Source: Chelydra serpentina
Lineage: Eukaryota > Chordata > Testudines > Chelydridae
DNA: 64,000 nucleotides
NCBI GenBank assembly: GCA_037349315.1
Contig: JBAIAC010000051.1
Coordinates: 28,184,001 to 28,248,000, forward strand
Direction: 5' to 3'
The translations under genes and the position numbers were made by a program. The notes beneath the pieces were generated by a model that did no database searches, was not told where the DNA came from, and was given only the letters and a program-made list of their open reading frames with translations. The number at the start of each line of letters is the position of its first letter. The first letter of the stretch is position 1. Of the stretch, positions 45,228 to 56,129 are shown in pieces.

Positions 45228-46637
45228 TAACCCTTCTGACAGGTGGAGCCAGCAGCAACCAGGGCAGGGTACAGTATCTAGGGGTTCCTTTCCATTGATA
45301 CACAGAACCAGCTTGAGCCTCACCCAGTAACCTGGGAAATATACACACCACCCCTGGGCGCCTCCGAGAGGCAATACTTCCCCACTCACAAGCACAGAGT
45401 CTGAGTGTAGAAAAGAAACTTTTAATAAAAGGAGGGAAGTAACTGGGTGTTAATTTGAGAAAATACCACAAACAGAGTTCAAAAACATAAACCACAAGTA
45501 AAAGACCCACCCCCAAGTAGGTTGGGCAGTGTCCTTTTCCCCTCAGGTTTTTAGATCCAGCAACCCAAAAGTCCCTTTCACATGCCCGACCCTTCTCTGC
45601 ACCCCACTCACAGTTGCTGTCCTTGGTCAGTGCAGACCTAGAGTTCAGAGGTGCATCTGCAGAGTTCACCTCCCTCCTAGGTGGAGTAAAGAGGTACCTT
45701 ACTCTCTCGGCTGCTCGGGCACTTGCTCGCTGCCCCTCTCTGCCAGCCACCCTGCTGGCCGCTACTGCTCGCTGCTTCCACCGGCCACCTGCTCACTGTG
45801 CCTCTTCACCAGTCGCCCTGCTGGCTGCTCGTCACAGCTCTCTGCCGCCGCACTGCTGGACACCTGCTCATTGTACCTCTCCACCAGCTGCCCTGCTGGC
45901 CACTCATCGTGCCTATCTGCCACACCAGCCACTCATTCACCAACTGACTGTCAGTCGTCTTTTCCCTCTCTGCTGTGACCTCTACACATCAGTCTCTTCG
46001 TAATTTTCAGCTCTTTGCAGGCTGGGCAGAAACACTGCCCCATCTCAAGTGATTTTGGCACTCGGTGATTTTTAGGTCTTAGCAGGCAGAGCAGAAACAC
46101 ATTCCTACCACAACTGATTTCAACTCTGATTGGGCATTTAACATAACAAAGAGGCTCCTAATGAAGCCTGTTTAGCTCTATTCTTTTAGCAGTGGGGAGG
46201 AACAGGTTAAGCCAGTTTAGGAAGGACCCTTAGGCCTTGGCTACACTCACGAGTTACAGCGCAATAAAACTGCCTGCAGCGCTGTAACTCACTAACTATC
46301 TACACTTGCAAGGCACGTACAGCACTGCGTCTCCTCAGGTACAGCGCTGCATGTACTCCACCTCCCCGAGAGGAATAACATTTGTTGCGATGCCACTGGT
46401 GCGCTGCGGCTCCAGTGTGGCCACCCAATGCGCTCTTATTGGCCTCCAGAAGTATTCGGAAGTATCCCACAATACCTGTTCTAGCCACTCTGGTCATCAA
46501 TTAGAACTCTACTGCCCTGGCCTCAGGTGACCAACCGCCAGTCCCCACCCTTTTAAATTCCCTTGGAATTTTAAATATCCCCTTCCTGTTTGCTCAGCCA
46601 GACGTGGAGTGCTCTCAGCGCATCTTTCCAGGTAACC

Positions 46638-47792
46638 ATGCCTCCAAGTGCCAGACGAGCCCCAGTATGGAGCAATACCGAGTTGCTGGACCTCATTGGT
46701 GTTTGGGGGGAGGAAGCTGTCCAGTCCCAGCTGCGCTCCAGCCGGAGGAATTTTGATACTTTCGGCCAGATATTAAGGGCCATGATAGAAAGGGGCCATG
46801 ACCGGGACGCAATGCAGTGCAGGATAAAAGTGAAGGAGCTGCGGAGTGCGTACCGCAAAGCCTGCGAGGCAAACAGCCGCTCGGGTGCTCCCCCCACAAC
46901 CTGCCGATTCTACAAAGAGCTGGACACAATACACCTCCGTTCCGAGCACCACCGTGGACACGGGAGAGCGGGAGGAGGAGGAGGAGGGGGGGTTGAAGAA
47001 AGCAGGAGTGAGGGTGCTGGGGCTGGGGGAGACACCCCTGACTCCCTGGGTGCATGCAGCCAGGAGCTCTTCTCGAGCCAGGAGGAAGGGAGCCAGTCGC
47101 AGTGGCCGGTACGTGGTGGAGGAGAAAGAGAAGAGCAGGTTTGCGGTAAGCAGCTTTTTTGGAGGGCGAAGGAGTTTTTTCGGTGCGGGGTTCTTGGGCG
47201 AGGAGGGTTTGGGCTGCATGCATGCCTAGATGCGGAAGAGCGCATTGATGTGGTTTATTACATTGTGGTAATCGGCAACTGTAATCTCTTCGAAAGTCTC
47301 ATCTAGAGCGTGGGCAATGTGCTTGCGCAGGTTTATTGGGAGAACTGCCATGGGTTCTGTGCGCTCTGTTTGGGATGGGAAAATTGTGCTGTTTTGGAGA
47401 CTGTGTGTGCCCTCCTTAAGTGTGGGGGAATCATTTCTCTGTCTGGCATAAAACAATGCTGCCTCTGTTAAGTGTTGCATTTTGCCTTCACAGATGCAAC
47501 CTTGAGATCTCCACCGTCCATCTTATCACCGGCTGAGAGACTCCAAAGGCTCAGGAAAAGGCCCAGAAGAACGAAAGAAAACATGCTGCAGGAAGTTATG
47601 AACCAATCTCTTAAAGAGAATCAAAAGGCTCGGGAGTGGAGGGAGAGCGAAAGCAGGCACCGCCAGGAAAACGCTTTGCACCAGCGGCAAAGCATGCAGC
47701 TCCGGCAGGAAAGCACAAAGGATCTCATTAGCATCATGGCACGCCAAGCGGACTCTATCCAGGCGCTCGTCGCCATGCAGGCGGAGCACTAG
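46638..47792 (+). CDS. E2 MYB-like protein, two exons, probably cut short by a stop
   Basis: Inferred exons are 46638-47145 and 47494-47792, joined at gcg|gtaagc and ttcacag|atgcaacc in phase 1, giving 268 residues. Another GT at 47109 would put a stop right after the junction, so I prefer 47145. The MYB/trihelix domain is at about residues 6-95 (RAPVWSNTELLDLIGVWG, RIKVKELRSAYRKA, TCRFYKELDTI), followed by a Gly/Glu-rich (gga)n-encoded linker. Exon 2 carries RKRPRRTKENMLQEV and a Gln/Arg-rich helix. After the TAG at 47790-47792 the same frame stays open for 92 more codons to 48068 and is Pro-rich, like the C-terminus of the E1 protein, so TAG looks like a nonsense change. Confidence 0.8.
47226..47480 (-). 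CDS. E2 counterpart of the third Harbinger ORF
   Basis: A minus-strand frame of 84 codons lies inside the intron of the plus-strand MYB-like gene, the same relative place and orientation as ORF3 in E1 and E3. Its last 38 residues (from LPINLRKH to NALFRI) align with the C-terminus of E1 ORF3, with about 13 of 37 identities and a shared E.F.E.....Y....HI..LF pattern. The N-terminal half does not match, and PGPYAAMLC is absent, so the first exon may be missing or too diverged. The function is unknown. Confidence 0.5.
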   Translation of the reverse strand: MQHLTEAALFYARQRNDSPTLKEGTHSLQNSTIFPSQTERTEPMAVLPINLRKHIAHALDETFEEITVADYHNVINHINALFRI

Positions 47793-48151
47793 CGCGCCCG
47801 GCCACCTCTGCAGCCATTGTCCCAAAACTCTTTGCCTTGTGCCCCCATGTCACCTCCTGCCCACTTCACCCAACATCCAGGTTCTTATCGCCCACACCAG
47901 CTGCCTCCAACACCTGTAGCTTCACCACCCAGCCCTGGAAACTATGACCCTTACCCACTGCACTCAACCCCCATCCCGAATAGTAGACATCCTGAAGTGC
48001 AGCACTCACTGCACAGCACTCCAGAGAGGAAGGCCGAGTATGAGAGCAGGACATACCATAACCTGTGATTGAACCGTTACCCACACCACCCACTTGCCCG
48101 TTCTGTCTCACAAGCAGTTGTGTTTCTTTTTAATACATGTATTTTCTCTTT

Positions 48152-48157
48152 AATAAA
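48152..48157 (+). terminator. Poly(A) signal of E2 MYB-like gene
   Basis: AATAAA lies 84 bases after the end of the longer open frame (48068). A minus-strand AATAAA for the transposase (tttatt, 48175-48180) is only 18 bases away, so the convergent genes end almost back to back. Confidence 0.55.
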
Positions 48158-48303
48158 TGGATGTGAAAACAGTCTTTATTATTGCATAAAGTAAAAGATC
48201 CTTAGCCCAGGAAAGAAACAGGCAACGCAAGTCAGCTCAGCAAAGACAGATTACTAATAACATTGGAACCACTTCACTTCAGGGCCGTGCAAGGCAGCAG
48301 ACA

Positions 48304-49549
48304 TTACTGGTGGTTTTCAGCCTCAAATTGCTCCCTCAAGGCATCCCTAATCCTTGCAGCCCTGCGCTAGGCCCCTCTAATAGCCCTGCTCTCTGGCTGT
48401 GCAAATTCAGCCTCCAGGTGTTGAACCTCTGAGTGAACATTTCACCCTTCCCTTCACAAATATTATGGCGGGTAAAGCACACGGATATAACCGCGGGGAT
48501 GCTGTGTTTGGCCAAGTCCAGCTTCCCATATAGAGATTGCCAGCGGCCCTTCAAACGGCCAAAAGCATGCTCCACAGTCATTCGGCACTGGCTCAGTCTG
48601 TAGTTGAACCGTTCCTTGCTGGTGTCAAGGCTCCCTGTGTAGGGTTTAATGAGCCATAACATTAAAGGGTACGCGGGGTCTCCAAGGATCACAGTGGGCA
48701 TTTCAATTTCCCCTACCGTGATCTTCCGGTCTGGGGAAAAAGTCCCGGACTGCATCTTCCGGAACAGGGCAGTGTTCCGAAAGATGAGTGCGTCATGCAC
48801 CTTTCCAGGCCAGCCTGCGTTAATGTCAATGAAATGCCCACGATGATCCACAAGCGCCTGGAGAATCATGGAGAAATACCCCTTCCGATTAATGTACTCA
48901 GATGCTAGGTGGGGTGGTGCCAGAATAGGAATATGCGTCCCATCTATCGCCCCTCCACAGTTACAGAAACCCATTTGTTCAAAGCCAGCCACAATGTCCT
49001 GCACGTTACCCGGAGTCACGGTTCTTCTGAGCAGGATGCGATTAATGGCCTTGCAAACTTGCATCAGCACGATTCCAACGGTCGACTTTCCCACTCCAAA
49101 CTGGTTCGCTACCGATCGATAGCAGTCCGGAGTTGCAAGCTTCCAGATTGCAATAGCCACCCGCTTCTCCACCATCAGGGCAGCTCTCAATCTCGTGTCC
49201 TCTTGCACCGGAGGGCGGGGGCGAGCTCCTCACACAGTCCCATGAAAGTAGCTTTTCTCATTCGAAAGTTCTGCACCCACTGCTCGTCATCCCAGACTTG
49301 CATGACAATGTGATCCCACCACTCTGTGCTGGTTTCCCGAGCGTTCCACGGCGTTCCACGGCGTTCCACGGTGCATAGCATGTCCGTGAATGCCACAAGC
49401 AAGTTCGCTTCGTATGCGTTATGCGACTCGATATCATCATCATCGTCAGACTCCTCGCTGTCACTTTGGATCTTAAGGAAGAGCTCGACTGCCAAACGTG
49501 ACGTGCAGGCGAGACTCGTCAGTATTTTCCTCAACAGTTCAGGCTCCAT
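48304..49549 (-). pseudogene. E2 Harbinger transposase, two frameshifts and a stop
   Basis: The frame starts at MEPELLRKI (49549) and runs to about 49190 with STEWWDHIVMQVWDDEQW. It shifts near 49200 after LAPALRC to the long frame 49208-48336, which has SVANQFGVGKSTVG, the catalytic GAIDGTHIP and LGDPAYPL Asp residues, and VEHAFGRLKGRW with the Glu. Near 48437 a second shift moves the C-terminus to another frame, which also has a TAG before its natural end at about 48304. Near 49340-49372 an 11-bp unit (gcgttccacgg) is present three times. The element would need a transposase from elsewhere to move. Confidence 0.9.
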
Positions 49550-50262
49550 TTCCTGCTGACCGAAACGGAACACAGATCGCGCTACAAAGAAACTGTTGAA
49601 AGATGGCGCCAAATGTGGACAGAAAAACAGGGATTGCTGGGATGCGAAGTGATGCATGATGGGGCATTGGAACAGGACCCAAAATGCACCATACCCCACG
49701 CCCCCCTTCCCACAACCCATGGCGCCAGAATGGGAAGAGGTGTTCTGTGGGATACCTGCCCATAATGCACCGCTCCCAAAGCCGCTGCAAGTGCCGCAAA
49801 TGTAGCCACGTCAGTGCACTGGCAGCTGCCAGTGTGAACAGGCTGCAGCGCTTTCACTACTCAGCTGTACGAAGACGGGTTTAACTCACAGCGCTGTACA
49901 TCTACAAGTGTAGCCATGGCCTTAATGAGTGTGTGTAGTCTCCTGGCTAGGGACTCCTGTCCCCACCACTCTTACTTTCACAGGGCTCGGGTATCTGAGC
50001 TCCTGGCTTAACAATGTTCTTTTAGCTGAAGGTGAGCCCCCACATTTAGGAGAGGTTAAGCACCGTCTTGCTTCCTACAATAATTACAACATTTTTGGTA
50101 ACAGCATTTCACTACCCCTGCATTTGGTACTAAAGTGAATTGTAACCCAACACCAGCCAAAACTGATTACTTTGACACTGCTCTATGTGCTGAATATCTA
50201 AGCAGAGCAAACTGTATTTACATAAATACACCCAAGTCTCTCCCCCTCCCAGCTAGCTGTCA

Positions 50263-50442
50263 TAGAATCATAGAATATCAGGGTTGGAAGGGACCTTAGG
50301 AGGTCATCTAGTCCAACCCCCTGCTCAAAGCAGGGCCAATCCCCAATTTTTGCCCCAGATCCCCAAATGGCCCCCTCAAGGATTGAACTCAACCCTGGGT
50401 TTAGCAGGCTAATGCTCAAACCACTGAGCTATCCCTCCCCCC
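50263..50442 (-). repeat. Cry I-type SINE, copy 3, with 6-bp target duplication
   Basis: Minus-strand SINE with the same head and CR1-like tail as copies 1 and 2. It is flanked by ctgtca at 50257-50262 and 50443-50448. Confidence 0.87.
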
Positions 50443-50448
50443 CTGTCA

Positions 50449-51310
50449 GGGAAGCATTCATTCAGACACTGTTTACATCAGTCTGTATCAAATTCTGACC
50501 TTCCCAGGACACTGTAACCACCATTTTGAAGAATGTGACTTGCATTTTGAGTGTGTAGCTGTGGCTGCCTTGAGGTGCCAATGACAGAACAGGGCAGTTC
50601 ATTGTAACACCCGAGAGCTCCCTGAGGCAACTGACCCAAGACTCATCCATGGTGCTTATCAGGACAATGGGTTTGCTAAAGAGAGTGGCCAGGCACAAGG
50701 GAAATGGTTCTCCCAGCTTGTCTGGGGTGAGTGGGGGCTGGGACTCAAACCATCAAACTGGGGTTCTGAAGCTGCCCAATTGGTCACAGGGCAGAAGGGA
50801 CTAAAATCTTATTTAAATGCAAGATCTGCTCTTGGCTCCCTCTCTTTTACTGGATAACCATCACCTAGACAACAGATGGACTGCGGGAGCCTACCCCTGA
50901 CACACAGACTGGGCCTAAGGACTCACCCAAAGGAGCGAGCAGAGACTCAGGGAGACCATACAGGCTACTGTTGTTTTCCCTACCAAGCCATAACTTGTGT
51001 TTGCTTTGAAAGTAAACATTACTGTGATTGTGGAAACTCCTGTGGAAACCTGTGCTCCCTACTTTACCTGCCACCAGGCCTACAAAGAGTTAAACTGTCA
51101 CCCAGAACACCCATGGAAGTGATTTCAGGGCCTAGGGCAGTTGGACTGCAGAGTCCCACATCCCAGGAAGAGACCAGACAGGGATCTGCACCCCATGCCC
51201 CAGAGCTAGACCAGTGACTGAATTCTGCCCAGCCCCTGCTAGCTTGGGCGCACATGGGAGCCTAAGATTAGGTCCAGTGGAGCAGACTGGTGACCATCCA
51301 TGAGGGGGAC
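50449..51310. other. Unassigned DNA, target of the Gypsy insertion
   Basis: No gene is recognised. The last bases before the LTR are gggac, matching gagac after the other LTR (62795-62799) with one difference, a probable 5-bp target duplication. Confidence 0.5.
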
Positions 51311-51913
51311 TGTAGGAGTCTCAGTCTACGGAGGGATGGTGGGGCGCCAGCCCGCCTCGCTGTACTCGTTCGATTAGGTTGGGGAATCCTTGGTCTCGGG
51401 CCCGAACACCTCTGGTCGGGTCCTGTAAGCGGTAGAGGCTAAGCCCTGGCCCTGACGGTACGTCTACACTACAGAATTAGGTCGAAATTATAGAAGTCGA
51501 TATATTAAAACCCGAATTTATGGAATCGATTGTGTGTGTCCCCACTAAAGAGCATTAAGACCATGAGGTCGATTGTCTGTGTCCACAGTAGCGAGACTAG
51601 CATCGACCTTCGGAGCATTGCATTGCGGGTAGCTATCCCACAGTTCCTGCAATCTCCGCCGCCCATTGGAATTCTGGGTTGCAATCCCAAAGCCTGATGG
51701 GGCAGAAAACATTGTCGCTGGTGGTTCTGGGTACATGTCGTCAAACCATCAAATGTCCCTCCCTTCCTCCTTGAAAGCAATCTTTTTCGCGCCTTGTCTC
51801 AGGGGTTTCCCTGTTTGCTACGGAAGCCTGCTCAGCTCACAATTACCGTACATCTCCAGCGTACGCCTGAACATCAGGTCTAGTGGGGATTCAGTCACAC
51901 TATAATACGGGCA

Positions 51914-51984
51914 GAGGGATAGCTCAGCGTTCTGAGCGTTGGCCCGCTAAACCTGGGGTTGCGAGTTCAATCCTTGAGGGGGCC
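51914..51984 (+). repeat. tRNA-like SINE head in E3, first copy
   Basis: The unit contains gggatagctcag (A box), then gttcaatcc (B box) and ends gagggggcca, as in the Cry I-type SINE head, with no SINE tail after it. A second head is at 52281-52352. Stem pairing in the T-arm position is imperfect, so it is a SINE-derived relic rather than a working tRNA gene. Confidence 0.75.
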
Positions 51985-52003
51985 ATTCTGCCTGAGGCTA
52001 GTA

Positions 52004-52132
52004 GTCGTGGGACTGCACAGCATAAGCTCCTTGCCTTCTAGCTGCAGATGGTGCAATATGCCATAAATGGTTGTGGTCGTGGGACCATATAGCAGCAGCT
52101 CCTTGCCTTCTAGCTGCAAATCGTACAATATG
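52004..52132 (+). repeat. Two 57-bp direct repeats with an inverted partner, in E3
   Basis: Units 52004-52060 and 52076-52132 both run from gtcgtggga to caatatg and share ctccttgccttctagctgca. The last 28 bases reappear inverted at 52358-52385 (gcatattgtacaatctgcag...), giving arms that could pair across about 230 bp containing the second tRNA-like head. Confidence 0.75.
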
Positions 52133-52280
52133 CTTGAAATTCGTGTGCTCCTGGCCGACAGCCTATGTTGTGGCTGGCTGGGGGCGCTTGGACATAAATG
52201 GGAGTGACCAGAGTGACTCTGGTCATTCTCTTTTTTACGTTTTGTTTCAGGGAGATTCAACACTGCCTGGAACACGGGCA

Positions 52281-52352
52281 GAGGGATAGCTCAGCGGTAT
52301 GAGCCTTGGCCCGCAAAACCCGGGGTTGCGAGTTCAATCCTTGAGGGGGCCA
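52281..52352 (+). repeat. tRNA-like SINE head in E3, second copy
   Basis: The same head as 51914-51984 with tagctcagcgg (A box) and gagttcaatcc (B box), preceded in both copies by acgggca. It lies about 200 bp upstream of the transposase start, in the region where the E3 promoter should be. Confidence 0.75.
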
Positions 52353-52556
52353 GGAGAGCATATTGTACAATCTGCAGCTAGAAGGAAATGAGCCTACCCC
52401 TTGCTCCCCGCTCCCTCCGTGAAAGCAACTGAGGGGGGAGACAAAAATCCTTTCGCACCTTTTTTCATGCGAACGCCATATTGCTGACACCATTGTTATC
52501 CACCCGCCGCTTCTGCTCCCACTCTGCTGTCCTGCAAAGAGCATACCAGGGAAAGC

Positions 52557-53852
52557 ATGGAGCACGATCAGATCACCGCAACTGTTATCGCCGTTATGAA
52601 CACCACGCGCATTGTCCAGGAGTATATGGCGAACGAGAACCAGGAGCTGCTAGAGCAACAGGAGGTGAGGAGGGGACAGCAGCAGCCTGAGGACAGTGAT
52701 GAGGACATGCACACAGACCTCTCTCAAAAAAGGCCCCCCCGCAAGGTGGACATCATGGTGGTAATGGGGATCGTTGATACAGTGGAACGCCAATTCTGGG
52801 CCCGGGAAACAAGCACAGACTGGTGGGACCACATAGTGCTGCAGGTCTGGGATGAATCCCAGTGGCTGCGAAACTTTCGCATGTGTAAGGGCACTTTCAT
52901 GGAACTTTGTGAGTTGCTGTCCCCTGCCCTGAAGCGCCAGAACACCAAGATGAGAGCAGCCCTCACAGTAGAGAAGCGACTGGCGATAGCCCTGTGGAAG
53001 CTTGCAACGCCAGACAGCTACCGGTCAGTCGCAAATCAATTCGGAGTGGGAAAATCTACAGTGGGGGCTGTTGTCATGCAAGTAGCCAGCGCGATCACCA
53101 AGCTGCTTGTACCAAGGGTTGTGAGTCTGGGAAATGTGCAGCTCATACTGGATGGCTTTGCAGCAATGGGCTTCCCGAACTGTGGAGGGGCGATAGACGG
53201 AACCCATATCCCTATCTTGGCACCGGACCACCAAGCCAGCGAGTACATAAACCGAAAGGGTTACTTTTCAATAGTGCTGCAAGCACTGGTGGATCATAAG
53301 GGACGTTTCACCAACATCAACGTGGGATGGCCGGGAAAGGTACATGACGCTCGCATCTTCAGGAACTCTGGTCTGTTTCAGCTGCTGCAGCAAGGGACTT
53401 TCTTCCCAGACCAGAAAATAACCGTTGGGGATGTTGAGATGCCTATAGTTATCCTTGGAGACCCAGCCTACCCCTTAATGCCATGGCTCATGAAGCCATA
53501 CACAGGTAGCCTGGACAGTAGTCAGGACCTTTTCAACTATAGGCTGAGCAAGTGCAGAATGGTGGTGGAATGTGCATTTGGCCATTTAAAAGCTCGCTGG
53601 TGAAGTTTATTGACTAGGTTAGATCTCAGCAAAAACAATATTCCCATTATTATTACTGCTTGCTGTGCGCTCCACAATATCTGTGAGAGTAAGGGGGAGA
53701 CGTTTATGGCGGGGTGGGAGGTTGAGGCAAATCGCCTGGCCACTGGTTATGCGCAGCCAGACACCAGGGCTATTACAAGAGTACAGCAGGGTGCGTTGCG
53801 CATCAGGGAAGCTTTGAAAACCAGTTTCATGAATGGCCAGAATGCTGTGTGA
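52557..53852 (+). pseudogene. E3 Harbinger transposase with a single stop
   Basis: The frame has 431 codons with one internal TGA at 53601-53603 (codon 349), where E1 has CGA; this is the classic CpG-to-TpG decay change. Before it lie STDWWDHIVLQVWDESQW, SVANQFGVGKSTVG, the catalytic GAIDGTHIP and LGDPAYPL Asp residues, and VECAFGHLKARW with the Glu. After it come CCALHNICESKGETF and the normal end. The first 348 codons still include the whole catalytic triad, so a truncated protein might fold, but the C-terminal part would be lost. Confidence 0.93.
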
Positions 53853-53993
53853 AAGTTCTGTTTTTCCCCAGTAATGAAAAGCCCCGCCCCTTCATTCGCT
53901 CTACTTCCCTTTACCCAAACCACCCTGCCCTCCCCCCCTCGGTCACAGCTTGCAGAGGAAAGAAAGTCATTGTTGCTTTAAAATCATGCATTC

Positions 53994-53999
53994 TTTATT
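53994..53999 (-). terminator. Poly(A) signal of E3 MYB-like gene
   Basis: The plus strand reads tttatt, AATAAA on the minus strand, about 160 bases beyond the MYB-like stop at 54160. A short 31-bp repeat (ggtggtggaggaagggaagc...) of nearly three units lies between, at about 54057-54125. Confidence 0.5.
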
Positions 54000-54159
54000 A
54001 ATTCGTAAAACACAGAGGGGGAACTATGGGGGTAACTGACACAGTCTCCCGGGATAGGTGGTGGAGGAAGGGAAGCACCAGGATGGGTGGTGGAGGAAGG
54101 GAAGCACCAGGATGGGTGGTGGAGGAGGGGATGAGGGAAGGACAAGGACACACAGCACT

Positions 54160-56129
54160 TTAAAACTTATTGAATGCCAGCCCTTTCTTGCTTGGACTGT
54201 TCTCTTGGCTTGAGTGGTTGGGTGCATGGAGGCCACCCAAACGCGTTCTTGGGCGTCTCGGGGATGAGGTTATGGGACTCGGGAAGGAGGGCTGTTGGTT
54301 ACACAGGGGCTGTAGCAGCGGTCTGGGCTCAGGCGGCCTTTCCTGAACCCTACGCCTTTCCTCAGCCATAAGCCGGAGGATTTCCGTTTGATCCTCCAGT
54401 AGCCTCAGAATTGCATCCTGCCTTCTCTCTGCACGCTGACGCCACCTACTCTCTTCATCCTGCCGCTGTCTCTCTTCAGCCCGCCAGTCATTGTCTTCAG
54501 CACGCCACTTGTCCGCGCGATCAAATTCTGCCTTCCTGGACTCCGACAGTGTCTGCCTCCACGCATTCTGCTGGGCAGCCTCAGTGTGGGAGGATTACAT
54601 GAGTTCTGAGAACATATCGTCTCGATTCCTTTTTTTTTTTACTTCTGATCTTCGCTAGCCTCTGGGACGGTGATGAAAGGGGTGGCATTGAAACATTTGC
54701 AGCTGCGGGAGGAAACAAACGGGAGAGGAGTAGTTTAAAAGACACATATTAGAGAACAATGCTCCAAACATTACATAGCACATGTGCATTTGGTCCAAGG
54801 TTGCACTGTGCCTGTTATATTGAGGGTCTGCCAGTTTGGTGTGAGAGATCACACAAGCAGGTCCGGCGGGCAACAGAATTCGGCTTGCAGACAGCCATGG
54901 TAAGACACTCTATAGGCTTCTTTAAGCTTCATAACATGTGGGATTGTTTTCAAACAGCAACCCCCTCATTTCCCATAACAAACATCCCATGGGCTGGCAA
55001 TTTAAAACAAACAGGTTGGCAATTGAAAAGGGAGGGGCGGCGGTTTTCGGGTTAACATGCAGAGCGAACCTAATCTCCCACCACCACCCCCACACAGACA
55101 CACATCCAAGATGTTCGCTGTTCCGGTCACAGCGGGGAAGATTTCCGTTCAGCCACAGGCAAACGGCCCAGCAGGGACGGACCCCTCTGAATACCCCCTT
55201 AATAAAATTCCCCTATTTCAACCAGGTGACCATGAATGATATCACTCTTCTGAGGATAACACAGACAGATAAAGAACGGATGTTGCTTGAATGCCAGCAA
55301 AAACCGGGACCATACGCCGCCATGCTTTGCAAAGCACTGATTCCAGACTACGTGCTACTGGCCTGGTGTGGTAGAGTGTGTTACCACGGAGCACAGGATA
55401 AGGCTGCCCTCCGCAGAAACCTTTTGCACAGGCTTTGGGAGTACATCCACGAGATCTTTCTGGAGATGTCCCCAGAGGATTTCTGCTCCATCCCCGAACA
55501 TGTTAACAGAGTTTTCCAGTAGCTGTAGCTGTAGCTGTACTGGCCACAAATTAATCATTAAACACGCTTGCTTATAAAACATGCATTAATTTAACAGAGG
55601 TACACTCACCAGAGGTCCCTTCTCCTGCATCGAGCACGCCTTGGGAGGGTTCGTACTGTACTGGCTCCAGGGTGACAAAGAGTTCCTGGCTGTCGGGGAA
55701 AAGGGCTTCTCCGCTTCCTTGCTGTGTGCTATTTTCAGCATCATTATCATCATCATGCTCCTCTGTGGGTTCTGATGATCCACATACGGAGTCAAACCAC
55801 ATGGGTGGGTCAGTGCTGGCTGCACCTCCTAGAATGGCATGCAGCTCATCATAGAAGCGGCATGTCTGGGGCTGTGACCCAGAGCGGTTGTTTGCATCTC
55901 TGTTTTTTTGGTAGGCTTGCCTGAGCTCCTTAATTTTCACACGGCACTGTTGCGCGTCCCTGTTGTAGCCTCTGTCCTGCATCCCCTTGGAGACTTTGGC
56001 ATATGTCTTGGCGTTTCTTCTTTTGGACCCTAGCTCTGCTAGCACGGTTTCGTCTCCCCATACAGCGATCAGATCGAGTACCTCACGCTCGGTCCATGCT
56101 GGAGCTCGTCTTCGGTTCTGGGACTCCAT
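54160..56129 (-). pseudogene. E3 MYB-like gene, exon 2 broken
   Basis: Exon 1 (56129-55610) is open, with the MYB/trihelix domain (RAPAWTEREVLDLIAVWG, RVKIKELRQAYQKN, TCRFYDELHAILG), an acidic linker, and a phase-1 donor tctg|gtgagtg. The acceptor is cctcccgcag|ctgcaaatg, so exon 2 starts at 54702. Exon 2 has a run of 11 A on the coding strand (54630-54640), one more than the frame needs, and then TAA at the position of a Trp codon in E1 (ELMMW versus ELM-stop). The rest stays readable to 54160. The homopolymer shift could be an assembly error, but the TAA is independent. Confidence 0.88.
55232..55522 (+). CDS. Harbinger third ORF (ORF3) of E3, 96 residues
   Basis: This has the same length as, and aligns without gaps to, the E1 protein (6137-6427), about 57% identical by eye. 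Fixed blocks include DITL.RIT, PGPYAAMLCKA, IP.Y, YHG, KAAL and the end SIP.H..R.F. It sits inside the intron of the MYB-like gene on the opposite strand, as in E1. An acceptor-like tttcaaccag is directly upstream (55226 region) and attaaa follows at about 55556. The frame has stayed open although both other genes of E3 are broken. The function is unknown; no membrane segment, signal peptide or zinc ligand set is visible. Confidence 0.75.
   Translation: MNDITLLRITQTDKERMLLECQQKPGPYAAMLCKALIPDYVLLAWCGRVCYHGAQDKAALRRNLLHRLWEYIHEIFLEMSPEDFCSIPEHVNRVFQ

Larger units (their letters stand above)
46233..49921 (+). mobile_element. Harbinger DNA transposon E2, decaying
   Basis: The 3.69-kb element begins ggccttggctacactc, and the reverse complement of its right end is ggccatggctacacttg. 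It is flanked by tta (46230-46232 and 49922-49924), the classic TWA target. Subterminal gcgctgtaac/gttacagcgc repeats lie at the left end and gcgctgta at the right. It belongs to a different lineage from E1 and E3 but has the same three-gene layout, with the MYB-like gene on the plus strand. The transposase is broken. Strand is given by the MYB-like gene. Confidence 0.9.
45228..50225. mobile_element. Old retroviral-type LTR remnant interrupted by Harbinger E2
   Basis: Starting at tgtaacccttctgac the left part (45228-46229) has an LTR-like character, with cttttaataaaagg near 45419 as a possible poly(A) region. It appears to resume after E2 at 49925 and run to about 50225. The unit is noncoding, and the open frames inside it carry no motif. 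The right boundary is uncertain. Confidence 0.45.

Noticed and set aside
45529..46003. Leu/Cys/Ser-rich open frames in three plus-strand frames
   Set aside because: They lie in a repetitive Pro/Leu-coding stretch of an old LTR remnant and lack any motif.
51914..52352. Two possible tRNA genes with A and B boxes
   Set aside because: The heads match the SINE-derived sequence elsewhere in the window, the arms pair imperfectly and no clear anticodon loop is formed, so they are SINE relics.
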